The notes beneath the pieces were generated by a model. That model did no database searches and was not told where the DNA came from. It was given only the letters and a program-made list of their open reading frames with translations. This document shows positions 1 to 8,572 of a DNA stretch of 48,848 nucleotides, piece by piece (positions within the stretch are counted from its first letter, which is position 1; each line of letters opens with the position of its first letter). Position numbers and translations under genes: made by a program. This stretch comes from a virus, in the IMG/VR virus record IMGVR_UViG_3300009093_000017, positions 1 through 48,848 of that record; one strand, 5' to 3'.

Positions 1-957
1 CACTGGGATACGAAAACAGGTATTTGCCTCCATTTTGACGGACTTAAGTCTCCTAACGTAAAGGCAGGTAAGGAGATATATCCAAAACTATTCTCCCAGT
101 TAAACGTCGATACTATCAGACACAACCACGGAGAAAACTCTCTGGAGTGGTGGAGCTACGTACGGGGTTTCTGGGCACCCAGCGGCACAAGGAACACCGT
201 TTTAGATGCTGCCATGATTTTTGACTCCCAGGCAGATCAGAAAGCTATCTGGGAAGGTTCTGGAAAGACTCAGAAGGCGTCTCTTGATCCTGCTTTTACG
301 ACCAGAGGAGACAGATGTATCCTGAGATTCGCTTATGTGGGAAACTTTGTGGATGGATCCGCAGGGCTTGAGTTTACGGATATCGTGAATATCCGGCTGG
401 AAGAAAGAAAGGATTACCCGTTAAACTATCAGATTGCGGACCGCGTAATCGAAGAGTGCACTTCAAGGGGAATACCTCCCAGAGACTTTATCATGGATGC
501 TACCAGCGCTTCAGGTCTGGCAGATATTATCTCTCAGAGATGGTCACCTGAGATCGTGAAGATCCAGTTTGGAGGTCTGGCCACCTCTGAACCTGTAAGC
601 ATGGATGACACAAGGGAGGCAAACAAAGTTTACAAGAATCGGGTAACTCAGCTCTGGTTCAACGTGAACAAGATGGTAATGTCAGGTAGAATACGGGGAC
701 TGGACGAAGAAACATCCAAGGAATTCTGCACAAGGCAGTACGAGTTAAAAAACGAGAAGACGATTCTTGAGCCAAAGGACCAGATGAAGATAAGGACGGC
801 AGGAACAAGCCCTGACCTGGCAGACGCAGCAGCACTTCTTTGTTGCTTGTTCCTTCAACAGAACGGATTTCAAAACTCTTCCGCAGGCTATCAAAACCAG
901 CAGGCGGAATGGGAAAAGCTTGTGAACAAGTACGCTCTCGAATCAACCTACTCCTAA
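1..957 (+). CDS. terL: Terminase large subunit, C-terminal part (nuclease domain; gene crosses the contig join)
   Basis: This is the 3' part of the packaging motor gene whose 5' part lies at 47976-48725; the joined product is about 568 residues. This part carries the RNase H-fold nuclease that cuts concatemeric DNA. The family acidic motifs are visible: DPAFTTRGD around joined residue 346, FIMDATSASG around residue 412 and PDLADAAALL near the C-terminus. Frame 1 is open from base 1 to the TAA at 955-957, which overlaps the next ATG as TAATG. An ATG at 214 is internal and is not the start. Confidence 0.95.
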   Translation, partial: HWDTKTGICLHFDGLKSPNVKAGKEIYPKLFSQLNVDTIRHNHGENSLEWWSYVRGFWAPSGTRNTVLDAAMIFDSQADQKAIWEGSGKTQKASLDPAFTTRGDRCILRFAYVGNFVDGSAGLEFTDIVNIRLEERKDYPLNYQIADRVIEECTSRGIPPRDFIMDATSASGLADIISQRWSPEIVKIQFGGLATSEPVSMDDTREANKVYKNRVTQLWFNVNKMVMSGRIRGLDEETSKEFCTRQYELKNEKTILEPKDQMKIRTAGTSPDLADAAALLCCLFLQQNGFQNSSAGYQNQQAEWEKLVNKYALESTYS

Positions 958-1610
958 TGCAAAAACTTCTTCAACGACCGGAAGTGCCTCCGAACAGGTT
1001 TAACTTTACCTGTCCTGAAACAGGATGGAAGACAGAGGAATTATCGTTATCTGAGCTTTTCAGGAAAGTAGAGAAACATTACAAAGAAAACAATTTATCG
1101 TTACCCGATAATTGGAAAGATATAGTAGAGAACAGGATATGCGAGGGACTTCCTCCTGGATGGTGTGAATTTACAGATGGATCCCCTAGCTCAGGCCATC
1201 TTTGTGCTGTAACCGGAGAGATGATTATTCACGGGGTACAGAGCCTGGCAAAGCTGGTATGGGAATCTTTCAAAGGGAAAGAGGTATTTGTACCTCAGGA
1301 AGAGTCTGAGAAAAGGGCCGAGATTTGCTCAAAATGCCACCTGAATGTGGATACAAACGTCTGTATGGGATGCGGAGCAATGGCCGAAATGCTCGACAAG
1401 ACGAGCAATATACGAAAGAACCGTACTACTAAATGGGACCACATGCTCAAGAACTGCTGTATCTGCGGTTGCAGGAACGACACGATTGTTCATATCCGAA
1501 ATGATATTTTGCAAACCGGAGAATCTTCTGATATTACAAGCAGATATCCTTCCTGGTGCTGGAAGGTTAATAACGATCTCAACGATTCCTTTTCCAAACT
1601 AAAACTATAA
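957..1610 (+). CDS. Zinc-ribbon protein of unknown function, next to terminase
   Basis: Product of 217 residues. The start overlaps the terL stop (TAATG), the coupling used elsewhere in this genome. A cysteine cluster at about 124-139 (CSKC...CMGC) and CCICGC at 167-172 suggests one or two bound zinc ions. The N-terminal part is helical and charged. I do not recognise a named family. Its position between terL and portal suggests a packaging or head-assembly role, but that rests only on context. Two elements of the genome-wide palindrome family fall inside it: a left half-site at 1041 and a 17-bp variant at 1095. Confidence 0.75.
   Translation: MQKLLQRPEVPPNRFNFTCPETGWKTEELSLSELFRKVEKHYKENNLSLPDNWKDIVENRICEGLPPGWCEFTDGSPSSGHLCAVTGEMIIHGVQSLAKLVWESFKGKEVFVPQEESEKRAEICSKCHLNVDTNVCMGCGAMAEMLDKTSNIRKNRTTKWDHMLKNCCICGCRNDTIVHIRNDILQTGESSDITSRYPSWCWKVNNDLNDSFSKLKL
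1095..1111. promoter_or_regulatory. Dispersed palindrome, 17-bp variant
   Basis: TTATCG-TTACC-CGATAA: both 6-base arms are perfect but the centre is 5 instead of 4 bases. It lies inside the zinc-ribbon gene. A left half TTATCGTTATCTG lies 54 bp upstream at 1041. Confidence 0.45.
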
Positions 1611-1611
1611 A

Positions 1612-3843
1612 ATGGCTGCCTTGGTAGATGGATATAGTACACTGGAAAACCTGTCTAATTCAGGTAATCCTCCCAAGACACGCGTAAAAGATGCAGCATC
1701 CGCCAGAACTATTCTGTATACCCTGATTGAAGACGATCAAATCAGCAGCTACAGAAGGGCGCAGATTCAGGGAATCATTGACGGAAACGCTCCTTATAAC
1801 GAGCAGGTATTAAGGGAGCAGGGCCAGTCCGAAAGAATCAATATCAACTGGGGCCACGCAGAGGGAAAGGTAGAGAACGCATGTCTTCCCTACTTCGACA
1901 TGCTTACTGCTGTGCCCACCTATGCAGTCGTCAAAACTGCATACGGTAAACCTGAAAAAAGAGAAGACTGGAGCGGTATTATTTCCGAAGAGTTTCACCG
2001 ACTTCTTGCAAACGACCCAAGCTTTCTAAAGCAGCATCAGGTAGCTCAGAAACAGATGGTAATCCACGGTCCGGCATGCATGTATTTCCCGGATGCAAGA
2101 GACTGGAGGGCAAGATCAATCGACGTGTGGAATCTCGTGGTACCGAGAGGAGCAAAGGTAAACTGGAACGAATGGGAGTTCTGCTTTGTTCTGGACGAAT
2201 ACTACTGCGAACAGCTCTACAAATATATCCGGGATCCTGAAGCTGCAAAAAGGAACGGATGGAATGTAGAGAACACCAAAGAATCCATCATGGAGGCTCA
2301 GGTGGATGTGCAGGACCAGCGCAGACCCTGGGAGTGGTATCAGCGAGAACTCAAGAACAACGGCCTGTATTACAGCTATGCCAAGAGCAAGGTAGTCAAA
2401 CTTGCACACATGTACGTAAAGGAGTTTGACGGAAGGTACTCTCACTACATTTTCGATAGACTTCAACCTACGGAATGGCTCTGCAAGAAGATCGGACGAT
2501 ACAAGACACTTAGTCAGGCATTTACCATCTTCACAAACGGAATAGGAAACGGGTACTACCATGGAATCCGAGGGCTTGGGCAGAAGGTTTACAAGTACGG
2601 AGAAGGACTAAACCGGGTAAACAACTCTCTTCTGGAAGGGGTAATCCTTGGATCCTCGCTGATGCTTCAGCCTGCAACAGCGAACGATGTATCCAAGATT
2701 CAGGCTATCACAATCGGACCCTACAGAGTACTTCCCCCAGGATTAAACTTTACGCAGGTAAATACCTCTTCAAATCTGGGAGCTGCCATGCAGGTTGCTT
2801 CCTACTTTCAGGGACAGGAAGCGGACCAGATCAGCTCATTTATACCGACCCTGGACAATTCAGGAAAGAAAAAGTCTCCCAAAGAGACAGAGGTGGAACT
2901 GGGAGAGAAAGCCAAACTCACAAACACCAGAGCATCCGTATATCTCGCCGATCTGGATACTCACTACACGGAAGTTTACCGTAGAGCAGCAAATCCTAAC
3001 CTTCTGGATGAAGATCCGGGCGGAAGGGATGCTCTTGAATTCCAGGCTCGATGTATCAGAAGGGGTGTCCCCAAGGCAGCTCTTATGCATATCGAATCTG
3101 TACGGGCTTACAGGAGTGTAGGGCAGGGCAGCAGCGCGGCCAGAATGCTCGCAATGAAGCAGGTATCCGAGTTCCTTCCCATGCTTCCTGAAAGCAGCCG
3201 TATTAAGGTAATTAACAGTACGATTGCCTCTATCGTTGGGCAAAGCGGACTGGAACTCTACGGTATCAAGGAAGACGAGAAGCCTACCGGAATGGATGCT
3301 TCTGTTGCCTCTCTGGAAAACAACGCATTTATGTCGGGAGGACAGGTTATTCTGGATCCAAACCAGAACCATTACATTCACGCTTCCATCCATATCCAGT
3401 TTGCAGGAGAGATCGTGCGAGCGGTCCAGAAGGGAAAGATGGATCCAAGGAAGGCTATTCAGATCCTTCAGTCTCTTGGACCTCACCTCCTCATGCATCT
3501 CAAGTTCCTGAGCGAGGATCCTACAAGGAAGCAGCAGTACGAGCAGCTTAAAAAAGAAGCGGCAGAACTGATGAAGATCGCTGACCAGATCGCCAAGATG
3601 GCCGAAAGACTTAACGAGCAGGATCAGGAACAACAGCAGCAGCAACAGCCCGAACAGACCCCTGAATGGGCAGTAGCTCAGAACAAGATCCAGATTGACC
3701 GTGAAAAGTTCCAGAATGATGCCCAGATCAAGACTGCCAAGGCTGTACACCAGATGCGATTAAAGGACCGTACTACCGCCCAGAACCTTCAGATCAAGAA
3801 GATCAATGCCCAGCAGAAGCAACTTTCAGCCTTTTCTGAGTGA
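1612..3843 (+). CDS. Portal protein
   Basis: Product of 743 residues, similar in length to P22-type portals. It would form the dodecameric ring through which DNA is packaged and ejected. The call rests on length, position right after terminase, the mixed alpha/beta body and the C-terminal helical part: charged helices from about residue 620, a glutamine run near 670-680, then a basic coiled-coil tail. The start ATG lies 1 base after the previous stop; the TGA overlaps the next GTG start (GTGA). No single diagnostic motif is visible, so the family is inferred from context. Confidence 0.8.
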   Translation: MAALVDGYSTLENLSNSGNPPKTRVKDAASARTILYTLIEDDQISSYRRAQIQGIIDGNAPYNEQVLREQGQSERININWGHAEGKVENACLPYFDMLTAVPTYAVVKTAYGKPEKREDWSGIISEEFHRLLANDPSFLKQHQVAQKQMVIHGPACMYFPDARDWRARSIDVWNLVVPRGAKVNWNEWEFCFVLDEYYCEQLYKYIRDPEAAKRNGWNVENTKESIMEAQVDVQDQRRPWEWYQRELKNNGLYYSYAKSKVVKLAHMYVKEFDGRYSHYIFDRLQPTEWLCKKIGRYKTLSQAFTIFTNGIGNGYYHGIRGLGQKVYKYGEGLNRVNNSLLEGVILGSSLMLQPATANDVSKIQAITIGPYRVLPPGLNFTQVNTSSNLGAAMQVASYFQGQEADQISSFIPTLDNSGKKKSPKETEVELGEKAKLTNTRASVYLADLDTHYTEVYRRAANPNLLDEDPGGRDALEFQARCIRRGVPKAALMHIESVRAYRSVGQGSSAARMLAMKQVSEFLPMLPESSRIKVINSTIASIVGQSGLELYGIKEDEKPTGMDASVASLENNAFMSGGQVILDPNQNHYIHASIHIQFAGEIVRAVQKGKMDPRKAIQILQSLGPHLLMHLKFLSEDPTRKQQYEQLKKEAAELMKIADQIAKMAERLNEQDQEQQQQQQPEQTPEWAVAQNKIQIDREKFQNDAQIKTAKAVHQMRLKDRTTAQNLQIKKINAQQKQLSAFSE

Positions 3844-5120
3844 AGAAGCTCCTCTTCTACGATCACGGACTCTTTCTCTCCTTCGCTAGAAAACTGTCGA
3901 AGTACTTTCAGGTTTTTTACTACACCCCCGCTCTAAGTCAGGCTTTCCCAAATCCGAATAACGCAATTATCGGAGATGGATACGAGGAAGTTACCAGAGT
4001 AAAGGACTTCTGGAGAACTATGCCTGACATGGATATATTCCTGTTCGCGGATATCTACGACGGAGGGCTTCAGGAACACCTCCGATCCATGGGAAAACTG
4101 GTATTCGGAGCGGGTAGAGGTGAAGACTTCGAGATTCTTCGCTGGAAGATGAAAGATCTGATGCGTCAGGTAAAACTACCGGTAGGAAAATGCGACAGAG
4201 TTATCGGTATGCATGCTCTTCGGGAGTACCTGAAAGAACATGAGGATGTATATGTGAAGGTAAGCGGGTACCGAGGAGTTGCTGAAACCTTTAATTCGAA
4301 GAGTTACGACCTGATTGAACCTCGTCTGGATGAAATCGAGAACGAACTTGGGGGTTTGAAGTACTGCCTGCCCTTTATCATCGAACACCGCATTGAGTCT
4401 GTAATCGAGGTAGGAAGTGACGGATATACGATTGATGGAGAGTTTCCAAAAAAGACCCTTTTCGGGGTGGAAATCAAGGATTGCGGGTATATCGGGAGCT
4501 TTTTAAATACCGAAGACCTTCCAAAACAGGTCAATATCGTTAACGATAGGCTTTCGAAACTGTTCAAAGAAGTGCAGTATCGCATGTTCTTTTCGACAGA
4601 AATCAGGGTTGCAGAAGATGGTACACCCTACCTGATTGACATGACCTGCCGATTTCCCAGCCCTCCCAATGAACTTTATCAAGAGATGTACGGTAATCTT
4701 GATGAAATCATCTGGGAGGGTGCTCAGGGGAAAATGGTAAGTCCCAAGCCAATCGCGAAGTACGGAGTAGAGGCGATTATCTATTCAAGCTTTGCAGAAG
4801 ATCACTGGAATACGGTGTATTTCCCGGATGAAGTGAGCCAGTGGGTCAAGCTCCACAACAACTGCAAATTGAACGGCGTGGACCATATCATCCCTACAAC
4901 GATTCGAATGGGAGAGATAGGAGCTGTAGTCGGTATAGGGGATACAATCTTGGAAGCAATCCAGCATTGCAGAGAAAATGCTTCACAAATAAGCGGATTT
5001 GATGTAAAAGTTAAAACCGAATCGCTTGTAGAAGGGCTTGAAGAAATAAAGAAGGCCGAGGATTTCGGGATTAAATTCACAGACAAAAAGCTTCCAACGG
5101 TAGAAGAGATTCTTGCATGA
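3840..5120 (+). CDS. ATP-grasp fold ligase-like enzyme
   Basis: Product of 426 residues, GTG start overlapping the portal stop by 4 bases. ATP-grasp features can be followed in order: an N-terminal Rossmann-like part (1-95), the nucleotide-binding lobe with VKVSGYRG at 139-146, an acidic IIEHRIE at 180-186, and the metal-binding strand EIRVAEDGTPYLIDMTCR at 254-271, followed by a PSPPNE loop. This layout resembles GAR synthetase, carbamoyl-phosphate synthetase and peptide-ligase ATP-grasp enzymes, which activate a carboxylate as an acyl-phosphate and join it to an amine. The substrate is unknown. Its place between portal and scaffold is unusual. A strong palindrome site (4534-4549) lies within it. 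Confidence 0.75.
   Translation: MKKLLFYDHGLFLSFARKLSKYFQVFYYTPALSQAFPNPNNAIIGDGYEEVTRVKDFWRTMPDMDIFLFADIYDGGLQEHLRSMGKLVFGAGRGEDFEILRWKMKDLMRQVKLPVGKCDRVIGMHALREYLKEHEDVYVKVSGYRGVAETFNSKSYDLIEPRLDEIENELGGLKYCLPFIIEHRIESVIEVGSDGYTIDGEFPKKTLFGVEIKDCGYIGSFLNTEDLPKQVNIVNDRLSKLFKEVQYRMFFSTEIRVAEDGTPYLIDMTCRFPSPPNELYQEMYGNLDEIIWEGAQGKMVSPKPIAKYGVEAIIYSSFAEDHWNTVYFPDEVSQWVKLHNNCKLNGVDHIIPTTIRMGEIGAVVGIGDTILEAIQHCRENASQISGFDVKVKTESLVEGLEEIKKAEDFGIKFTDKKLPTVEEILA
4534..4549. promoter_or_regulatory. Dispersed palindrome (14/16)
   Basis: ATATCGTTAACGATAG; the inner 14 bases TATCGTTAACGATA are a perfect palindrome. It lies inside the ATP-grasp gene and reads as peptide IVND. Confidence 0.75.
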
Positions 5121-5497
5121 CTATCACAATAAAAACCGTTTCTCACAGTAATCAAAGGTACTGTACGGTCGGTGATTGGTCGTTCGATAAAAAGGGTAAT
5201 CTGACGATCAAAGTCTCAGATATGAAAAACAAATGGTATTTCTGTCTTGTAGCTATTCATGAACTTATAGAGGCAATTCTGTGCGAAAAAAGGGGTATTA
5301 CAGACGCTTCGGTTACGAAGTTTGACGAGAAATTCGAGAAGATCAGAACGTATCGAAACTACATGGACGAACCTGGCGACGAGCCTGATGCACCTTACGA
5401 GAACGAACACTGCATCGCTACAGGAATAGAGCGCACTTTTTGCTCTGCTTTAGGCATAAAATGGAAGCTTTACGAACGCGCTGTTAACGCTCTATGA
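5117..5497 (+). CDS. Hypothetical protein with HELIE motif
   Basis: Product of 126 residues, ATGA overlap with the preceding stop. It contains AIHELIEAILC around residue 50 and NEHCIATGIER near residue 97. The His/Glu pairs could bind metal, but no HExxH is present, so a peptidase call is not justified. Proteins of this look are common in phage head modules without known function. Confidence 0.7.
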   Translation: MTITIKTVSHSNQRYCTVGDWSFDKKGNLTIKVSDMKNKWYFCLVAIHELIEAILCEKRGITDASVTKFDEKFEKIRTYRNYMDEPGDEPDAPYENEHCIATGIERTFCSALGIKWKLYERAVNAL

Positions 5498-5841
5498 CCC
5501 TTCAGGAATGGCAATCCAACCCCAAGCTTTCCGAAGAACTTGCAAAGGTTCTAAAGCTCCCGGTATTGACCACTGCTATTGAGATAATTACAGGAATGAC
5601 TATGGCGAATACATTGAGCAGGAATCAGTTGCTTAATGTGGCCCAGAACGGACAGACGCTTTTTGGATACGACGTGGGAAGAGGAGACTTCCTCAAGGAT
5701 CTTCAGGCATTATCGGTACCGATAGAAGAGGTGGAACAACCAGAACCAGACTATATCGGAGAACAGACCTTCAAAAAAGAGTCAAAAGATGATATCGTAA
5801 GGATGCATCCTAAAGTTAAAAAGATCAAGAAAACTGTATGA
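5494..5841 (+). CDS. Hypothetical protein in head module
   Basis: Product of 115 residues, start overlapping the previous stop by 4 bases and stop overlapping the next gene. The N-terminal half is helical and the C-terminus is lysine-rich (KVKKIKKTV). No family recognised. It is translationally coupled between the HELIE protein and the scaffold-like protein. A 15/16 palindrome copy lies at 5710-5725. Confidence 0.65.
   Translation: MTLQEWQSNPKLSEELAKVLKLPVLTTAIEIITGMTMANTLSRNQLLNVAQNGQTLFGYDVGRGDFLKDLQALSVPIEEVEQPEPDYIGEQTFKKESKDDIVRMHPKVKKIKKTV
5710..5725. promoter_or_regulatory. Dispersed palindrome (15/16)
   Basis: TTATCGGTACCGATAG, with a KpnI-type centre. Inside the 5494-5841 gene. Confidence 0.8.
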
Positions 5842-7040
5842 GCGAACTCACCACAACAGCGCCAGCCGAACCTTTGGTTTCGGGAAGTCACGTAGCAGGA
5901 GCAGCAGGAACTGATTCCTACAAGGAACAGATCAAGCGCCAAACAGGAGGAGTAAAAGACAAGCAGATCAAGAGCTTTGCCGATCTGAATATCAAAAACC
6001 TTCCTGAAATGGATGAGAACCAACTAGCTGAAAAACCGGAAGATTTACTGGCTCTACAGAAGAAAAAGAGTGCGTCGGAAGTTTTAAGAAAACAAGAAAA
6101 ACAGCAGAATGTCCAGACCTCTGAGAAAAACGAAGCCCCTGAGAAAGAAGAAAATATCCTGGGAGAAATTGAAGACCTCACTTCTGGCAAAGCTGACAAG
6201 CCGGGCGCATCTGCAACTAAGAGCAAAGAGCTTAACTTCAAGGAACTTCGACAGAAAGCCGAAGCCGCAGAAGCCAGAGCCAGAGAGCTAGAAGAGAAAG
6301 AATCCTCTTATCAGGCCAAGCTCAAGGAAATGGAGGATACTCTGGAGAAGACTAACTTCGAAAGAAGCCCAAAGTTTCAGGAGAAGTATCGTGCTCCAAA
6401 GGAAGAATCAGAATCAGCTTTCAAGCAGTTCTCGAAGGATATTGCCGAGGACGAGAGCTTGGCGGATCGCGCTTTATCGTTACCGATAAAAGAGCGTATT
6501 GCCTTTATCGACGAGCATTTCGGAGGAGGAGCAGCCTCAGCAGAGGCACTGAGACTTGCAAACGATGTAGAGGCCAAACGAGGAGCTTACAACAAGGCTC
6601 TGGAAAAGGCACGCGAGACAGCTCTGGATCTGAAAGTCGAAGAGCAAAAGCAGGTAAAGAAATCGCAGGAAGACTTGCAGAGCAACTTCGACTCTGTATC
6701 CAGTCGTATTTCCGAAAGATTGTCCCTTTTCCGAAAGGGAAAAGACGACGATCACAATGCTCTTGTAGACAAGCGTATTTCACATGCTAGGGCTATTATC
6801 ATGGGGGATGCGCCTGAAGAGGATATTATGGTAGCTCCCTTCCTTGCGGTCATCGCCAAGGACGTGATTCAGGAGAACAACAACCTGAAGGCCGAGATCA
6901 AGAAATACAAAGATCGCGTTAAACAGGAAAACTCCTACGAACCTTCCATTAACGGAGGAGATACGGGAGAAAATGAACCTGTTGGCAAGCCTGTAGGTGC
7001 TATGGAAAGCATCAAAAGACAGCTTAAAGGCGTACGGTAA
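5838..7040 (+). CDS. Scaffold-like, coiled-coil protein
   Basis: Product of 400 residues, extremely rich in Lys, Glu, Ala and Gln, with a long predicted coiled coil around residues 120-175 and charged helices throughout. It has no recognisable enzymatic motif. Its position directly before the major capsid gene and its composition match capsid scaffolding proteins, which chaperone procapsid assembly and are then removed. The call is by context and composition. A strong terminator follows at 7057. A perfect palindrome site sits at 6474-6489. Confidence 0.7.
   Translation: MSELTTTAPAEPLVSGSHVAGAAGTDSYKEQIKRQTGGVKDKQIKSFADLNIKNLPEMDENQLAEKPEDLLALQKKKSASEVLRKQEKQQNVQTSEKNEAPEKEENILGEIEDLTSGKADKPGASATKSKELNFKELRQKAEAAEARARELEEKESSYQAKLKEMEDTLEKTNFERSPKFQEKYRAPKEESESAFKQFSKDIAEDESLADRALSLPIKERIAFIDEHFGGGAASAEALRLANDVEAKRGAYNKALEKARETALDLKVEEQKQVKKSQEDLQSNFDSVSSRISERLSLFRKGKDDDHNALVDKRISHARAIIMGDAPEEDIMVAPFLAVIAKDVIQENNNLKAEIKKYKDRVKQENSYEPSINGGDTGENEPVGKPVGAMESIKRQLKGVR
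6474..6489. promoter_or_regulatory. Dispersed palindrome (16/16)
   Basis: TTATCGTTACCGATAA, perfect match to the degenerate consensus, inside the scaffold-like gene where it reads as LSLPIK. Confidence 0.85.
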
Positions 7041-7056
7041 TTTCATTGCATAGAAT

Positions 7057-7103
7057 CCCGGAGGTGCGAGTTCGTTGTTTCTCGCAATACCTCCGGGGTT
7101 TTT
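7057..7103 (+). terminator. Rho-independent terminator after scaffold gene
   Basis: Arms CCCGGAGGTGCGAG (7057-7070) and CTCGCAATACCTCCGGG (7081-7097) pair with a small bulge, followed by a T run at 7099-7103. It isolates the terL-scaffold transcript from the capsid gene. Confidence 0.9.
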
Positions 7104-7106
7104 GTT

Positions 7107-7135
7107 TTGACAAACAACTTATTTTCTGAGATTAG
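7107..7135 (+). promoter_or_regulatory. Candidate promoter of the major capsid gene
   Basis: Perfect -35 TTGACA at 7107-7112, a 17-base spacer, and a weak -10 GATTAG at 7130-7135. It starts 4 bases after the terminator T run, as expected for an independent strong late promoter. The -10 is poor, so the exact start is uncertain. Confidence 0.5.
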
Positions 7136-7299
7136 TTACCTCGATGTAAGGCGAAGTCATCACGCCATAGAAAAGCGTAAGCAGAGATCGCGTCCTGCAA
7201 AACGAAGGTGTAACCGCTCGCTCACCTGGCGGAAACAGAGTCCTCGCTGTTGCAAGTGCAACGGGTTTTCGGGGATCAACTTTCAGTATTTAACTTTCT
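7136..7299 (+). other. Structured, non-coding leader of the major capsid mRNA
   Basis: Five short hairpins occur in a row: TTAC/GTAA (7136-7149), GGCG/CGCC (7150-7166), GCAG/CTGC (7181-7198), AGGTG/CACCT (7206-7227) and GTTGC/GCAAC (7249-7262, AAGT loop). The capsid ATG at 7300 has no Shine-Dalgarno sequence; an AT-rich stretch precedes it. The leader may set ribosome access or mRNA stability. It could be a known RNA class that I do not recognise. Confidence 0.45.
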
Positions 7300-8493
7300 A
7301 TGGCTATTGCATGTTCAACAGTTAATGATCTTTTCGAGAGAGAAACCGGACGTTTCTCAATCGATATCTGGGAAAGATATACCCAGGACGGCCCGTGGGG
7401 CCGACTAGTTCGGGTTGGAAAGTTCCCTCAGCAAATGGGAACGACCCTCACCGAAGAAACCATCGAGCGAATCCTTTCAGGAAACTTTGAAGATTCGTGG
7501 CCCTCTGTAGGTGTCTCGAACGGAGCTTCCTCAAACGGATGCCTTCCTGTCCCTATCAACCTTAACTTCGGCCAGACTCTTCGGACCTGGAATCTGCAAA
7601 CTCAGAGTTATCAGACTCCTTGCATCTGTCTGGATGACCTTAAAACTTCCTTCCAGATCGCAAGTCAGGTTGGAAAGACGGTAAACCAGCTCACCATGCT
7701 GACAAAGACGGTTCTCGATAACCACCGCAGGGCGGCTTATCTGAGCCTGGTCAATGTCGTTAGTGTGGGTAATGGAGTATTTGGAACAGAGTTTCCTTCA
7801 TCCTCGATTGCAGGAAACACGCTTCCGCCTCCTTCTGCTCAGCTCAGTCAGAGCCTTCTGGATCAGTATCGTATTCTGATGCTGAATAACGGAGCGGGTC
7901 AGGATGCTCTTGGTATGGAAAACGGCGCTCCGGTTCTCGGACTGATTATCGGTGCCGAGACTTCCTATCAACTGCTTATCAACAACGCAGATATGCGTCA
8001 GGACATCCGGTTTGCTACACCCAGCGAACTTGTTGCTCCCCTTGGAGTGGAAAGATCCTATCGTGGTTACTACCACATTTGGGATCCTGAAATTCCCCGG
8101 TATGACTATATCGGCGGGGTATGGATCCGGCGTTATCCGTTTGTTCAGGAATCAACCTCAAATGGATTTGCATGGAATCCTAATCCTGCATATTTCGCGG
8201 CACAATTCGAGCTGGGATATATCTTCCACCCGAATGTGTACGAGGAAGCAGTACAGCAGGTCGGACCTGATATTCCTGGAGCGCCATTCGACGACTATCC
8301 GTACTACTACAGCGGCCAGTTCTTCTGGCTTAACATCATTGATCCGGTCAATAACCCTCTGGGCAAGATCGGTCGCTGGATGGCTGTCTTCCAGAACGGA
8401 ACTCGTCCTATTGCACCTTACCTCGGTAAGTGCTTTATGTATCGCAGATGCCCTAACGATCTGCAATATGTGGGCTGCCAGTACTACGATTGA
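7300..8493 (+). CDS. Major capsid protein
   Basis: Product of 397 residues, preceded by the scaffold-like gene and expressed from its own terminator/promoter/leader unit. Composition is typical of a capsid shell protein: balanced, with many aromatic residues in the C-terminal half (YFAAQFELGYIFHPNVYEE and a YPYYYSGQFFW stretch) and no catalytic motif. HK97-fold membership is presumed from position and size, not shown by a motif. The start is the first in-frame ATG; it lacks a ribosome binding site. A weak palindrome copy (13/16) lies at 7946-7961. Confidence 0.75.
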   Translation: MAIACSTVNDLFERETGRFSIDIWERYTQDGPWGRLVRVGKFPQQMGTTLTEETIERILSGNFEDSWPSVGVSNGASSNGCLPVPINLNFGQTLRTWNLQTQSYQTPCICLDDLKTSFQIASQVGKTVNQLTMLTKTVLDNHRRAAYLSLVNVVSVGNGVFGTEFPSSSIAGNTLPPPSAQLSQSLLDQYRILMLNNGAGQDALGMENGAPVLGLIIGAETSYQLLINNADMRQDIRFATPSELVAPLGVERSYRGYYHIWDPEIPRYDYIGGVWIRRYPFVQESTSNGFAWNPNPAYFAAQFELGYIFHPNVYEEAVQQVGPDIPGAPFDDYPYYYSGQFFWLNIIDPVNNPLGKIGRWMAVFQNGTRPIAPYLGKCFMYRRCPNDLQYVGCQYYD

Positions 8494-8499
8494 TAATTA

Positions 8500-8554
8500 G
8501 CGGTGTAATGTGAAAACCCCTGCGGGTCGGGAAACTGATCCGCAGGGACACCGC
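8500..8554 (+). other. Two-tier RNA hairpin between capsid and next gene
   Basis: Outer arms GCGGTGT (8500-8506) and ACACCGC (8548-8554) enclose inner arms CCCTGCGG (8518-8525) and CCGCAGGG (8540-8547). No T run follows; instead the AGGAGGG ribosome binding site of the next gene starts a few bases later. It is more likely an mRNA stabiliser or processing site than a full terminator. Confidence 0.65.
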
Positions 8555-8572
8555 ATAAAAAGGAGGGATTGA

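Noticed and set aside
2860-3750. Long antisense frame inside the portal gene
   Set aside because: Codon-bias shadow; composition not protein-like and no ribosome binding site.
5471-5490. GTTAAC-centred sequence at a gene junction
   Set aside because: Arms do not match the TTATCG/CGATAA halves.
7140-7300. Hammerhead or group I intron in the capsid leader
   Set aside because: No CTGATGA core or group I P7/G-binding elements are visible; the flanking sequence is not a split gene.
7107-7325. 72-residue frame between scaffold and capsid genes
   Set aside because: TTG start coincides with a -35 box, composition is unlike a protein, and it overlaps the capsid start; the region folds as RNA hairpins.
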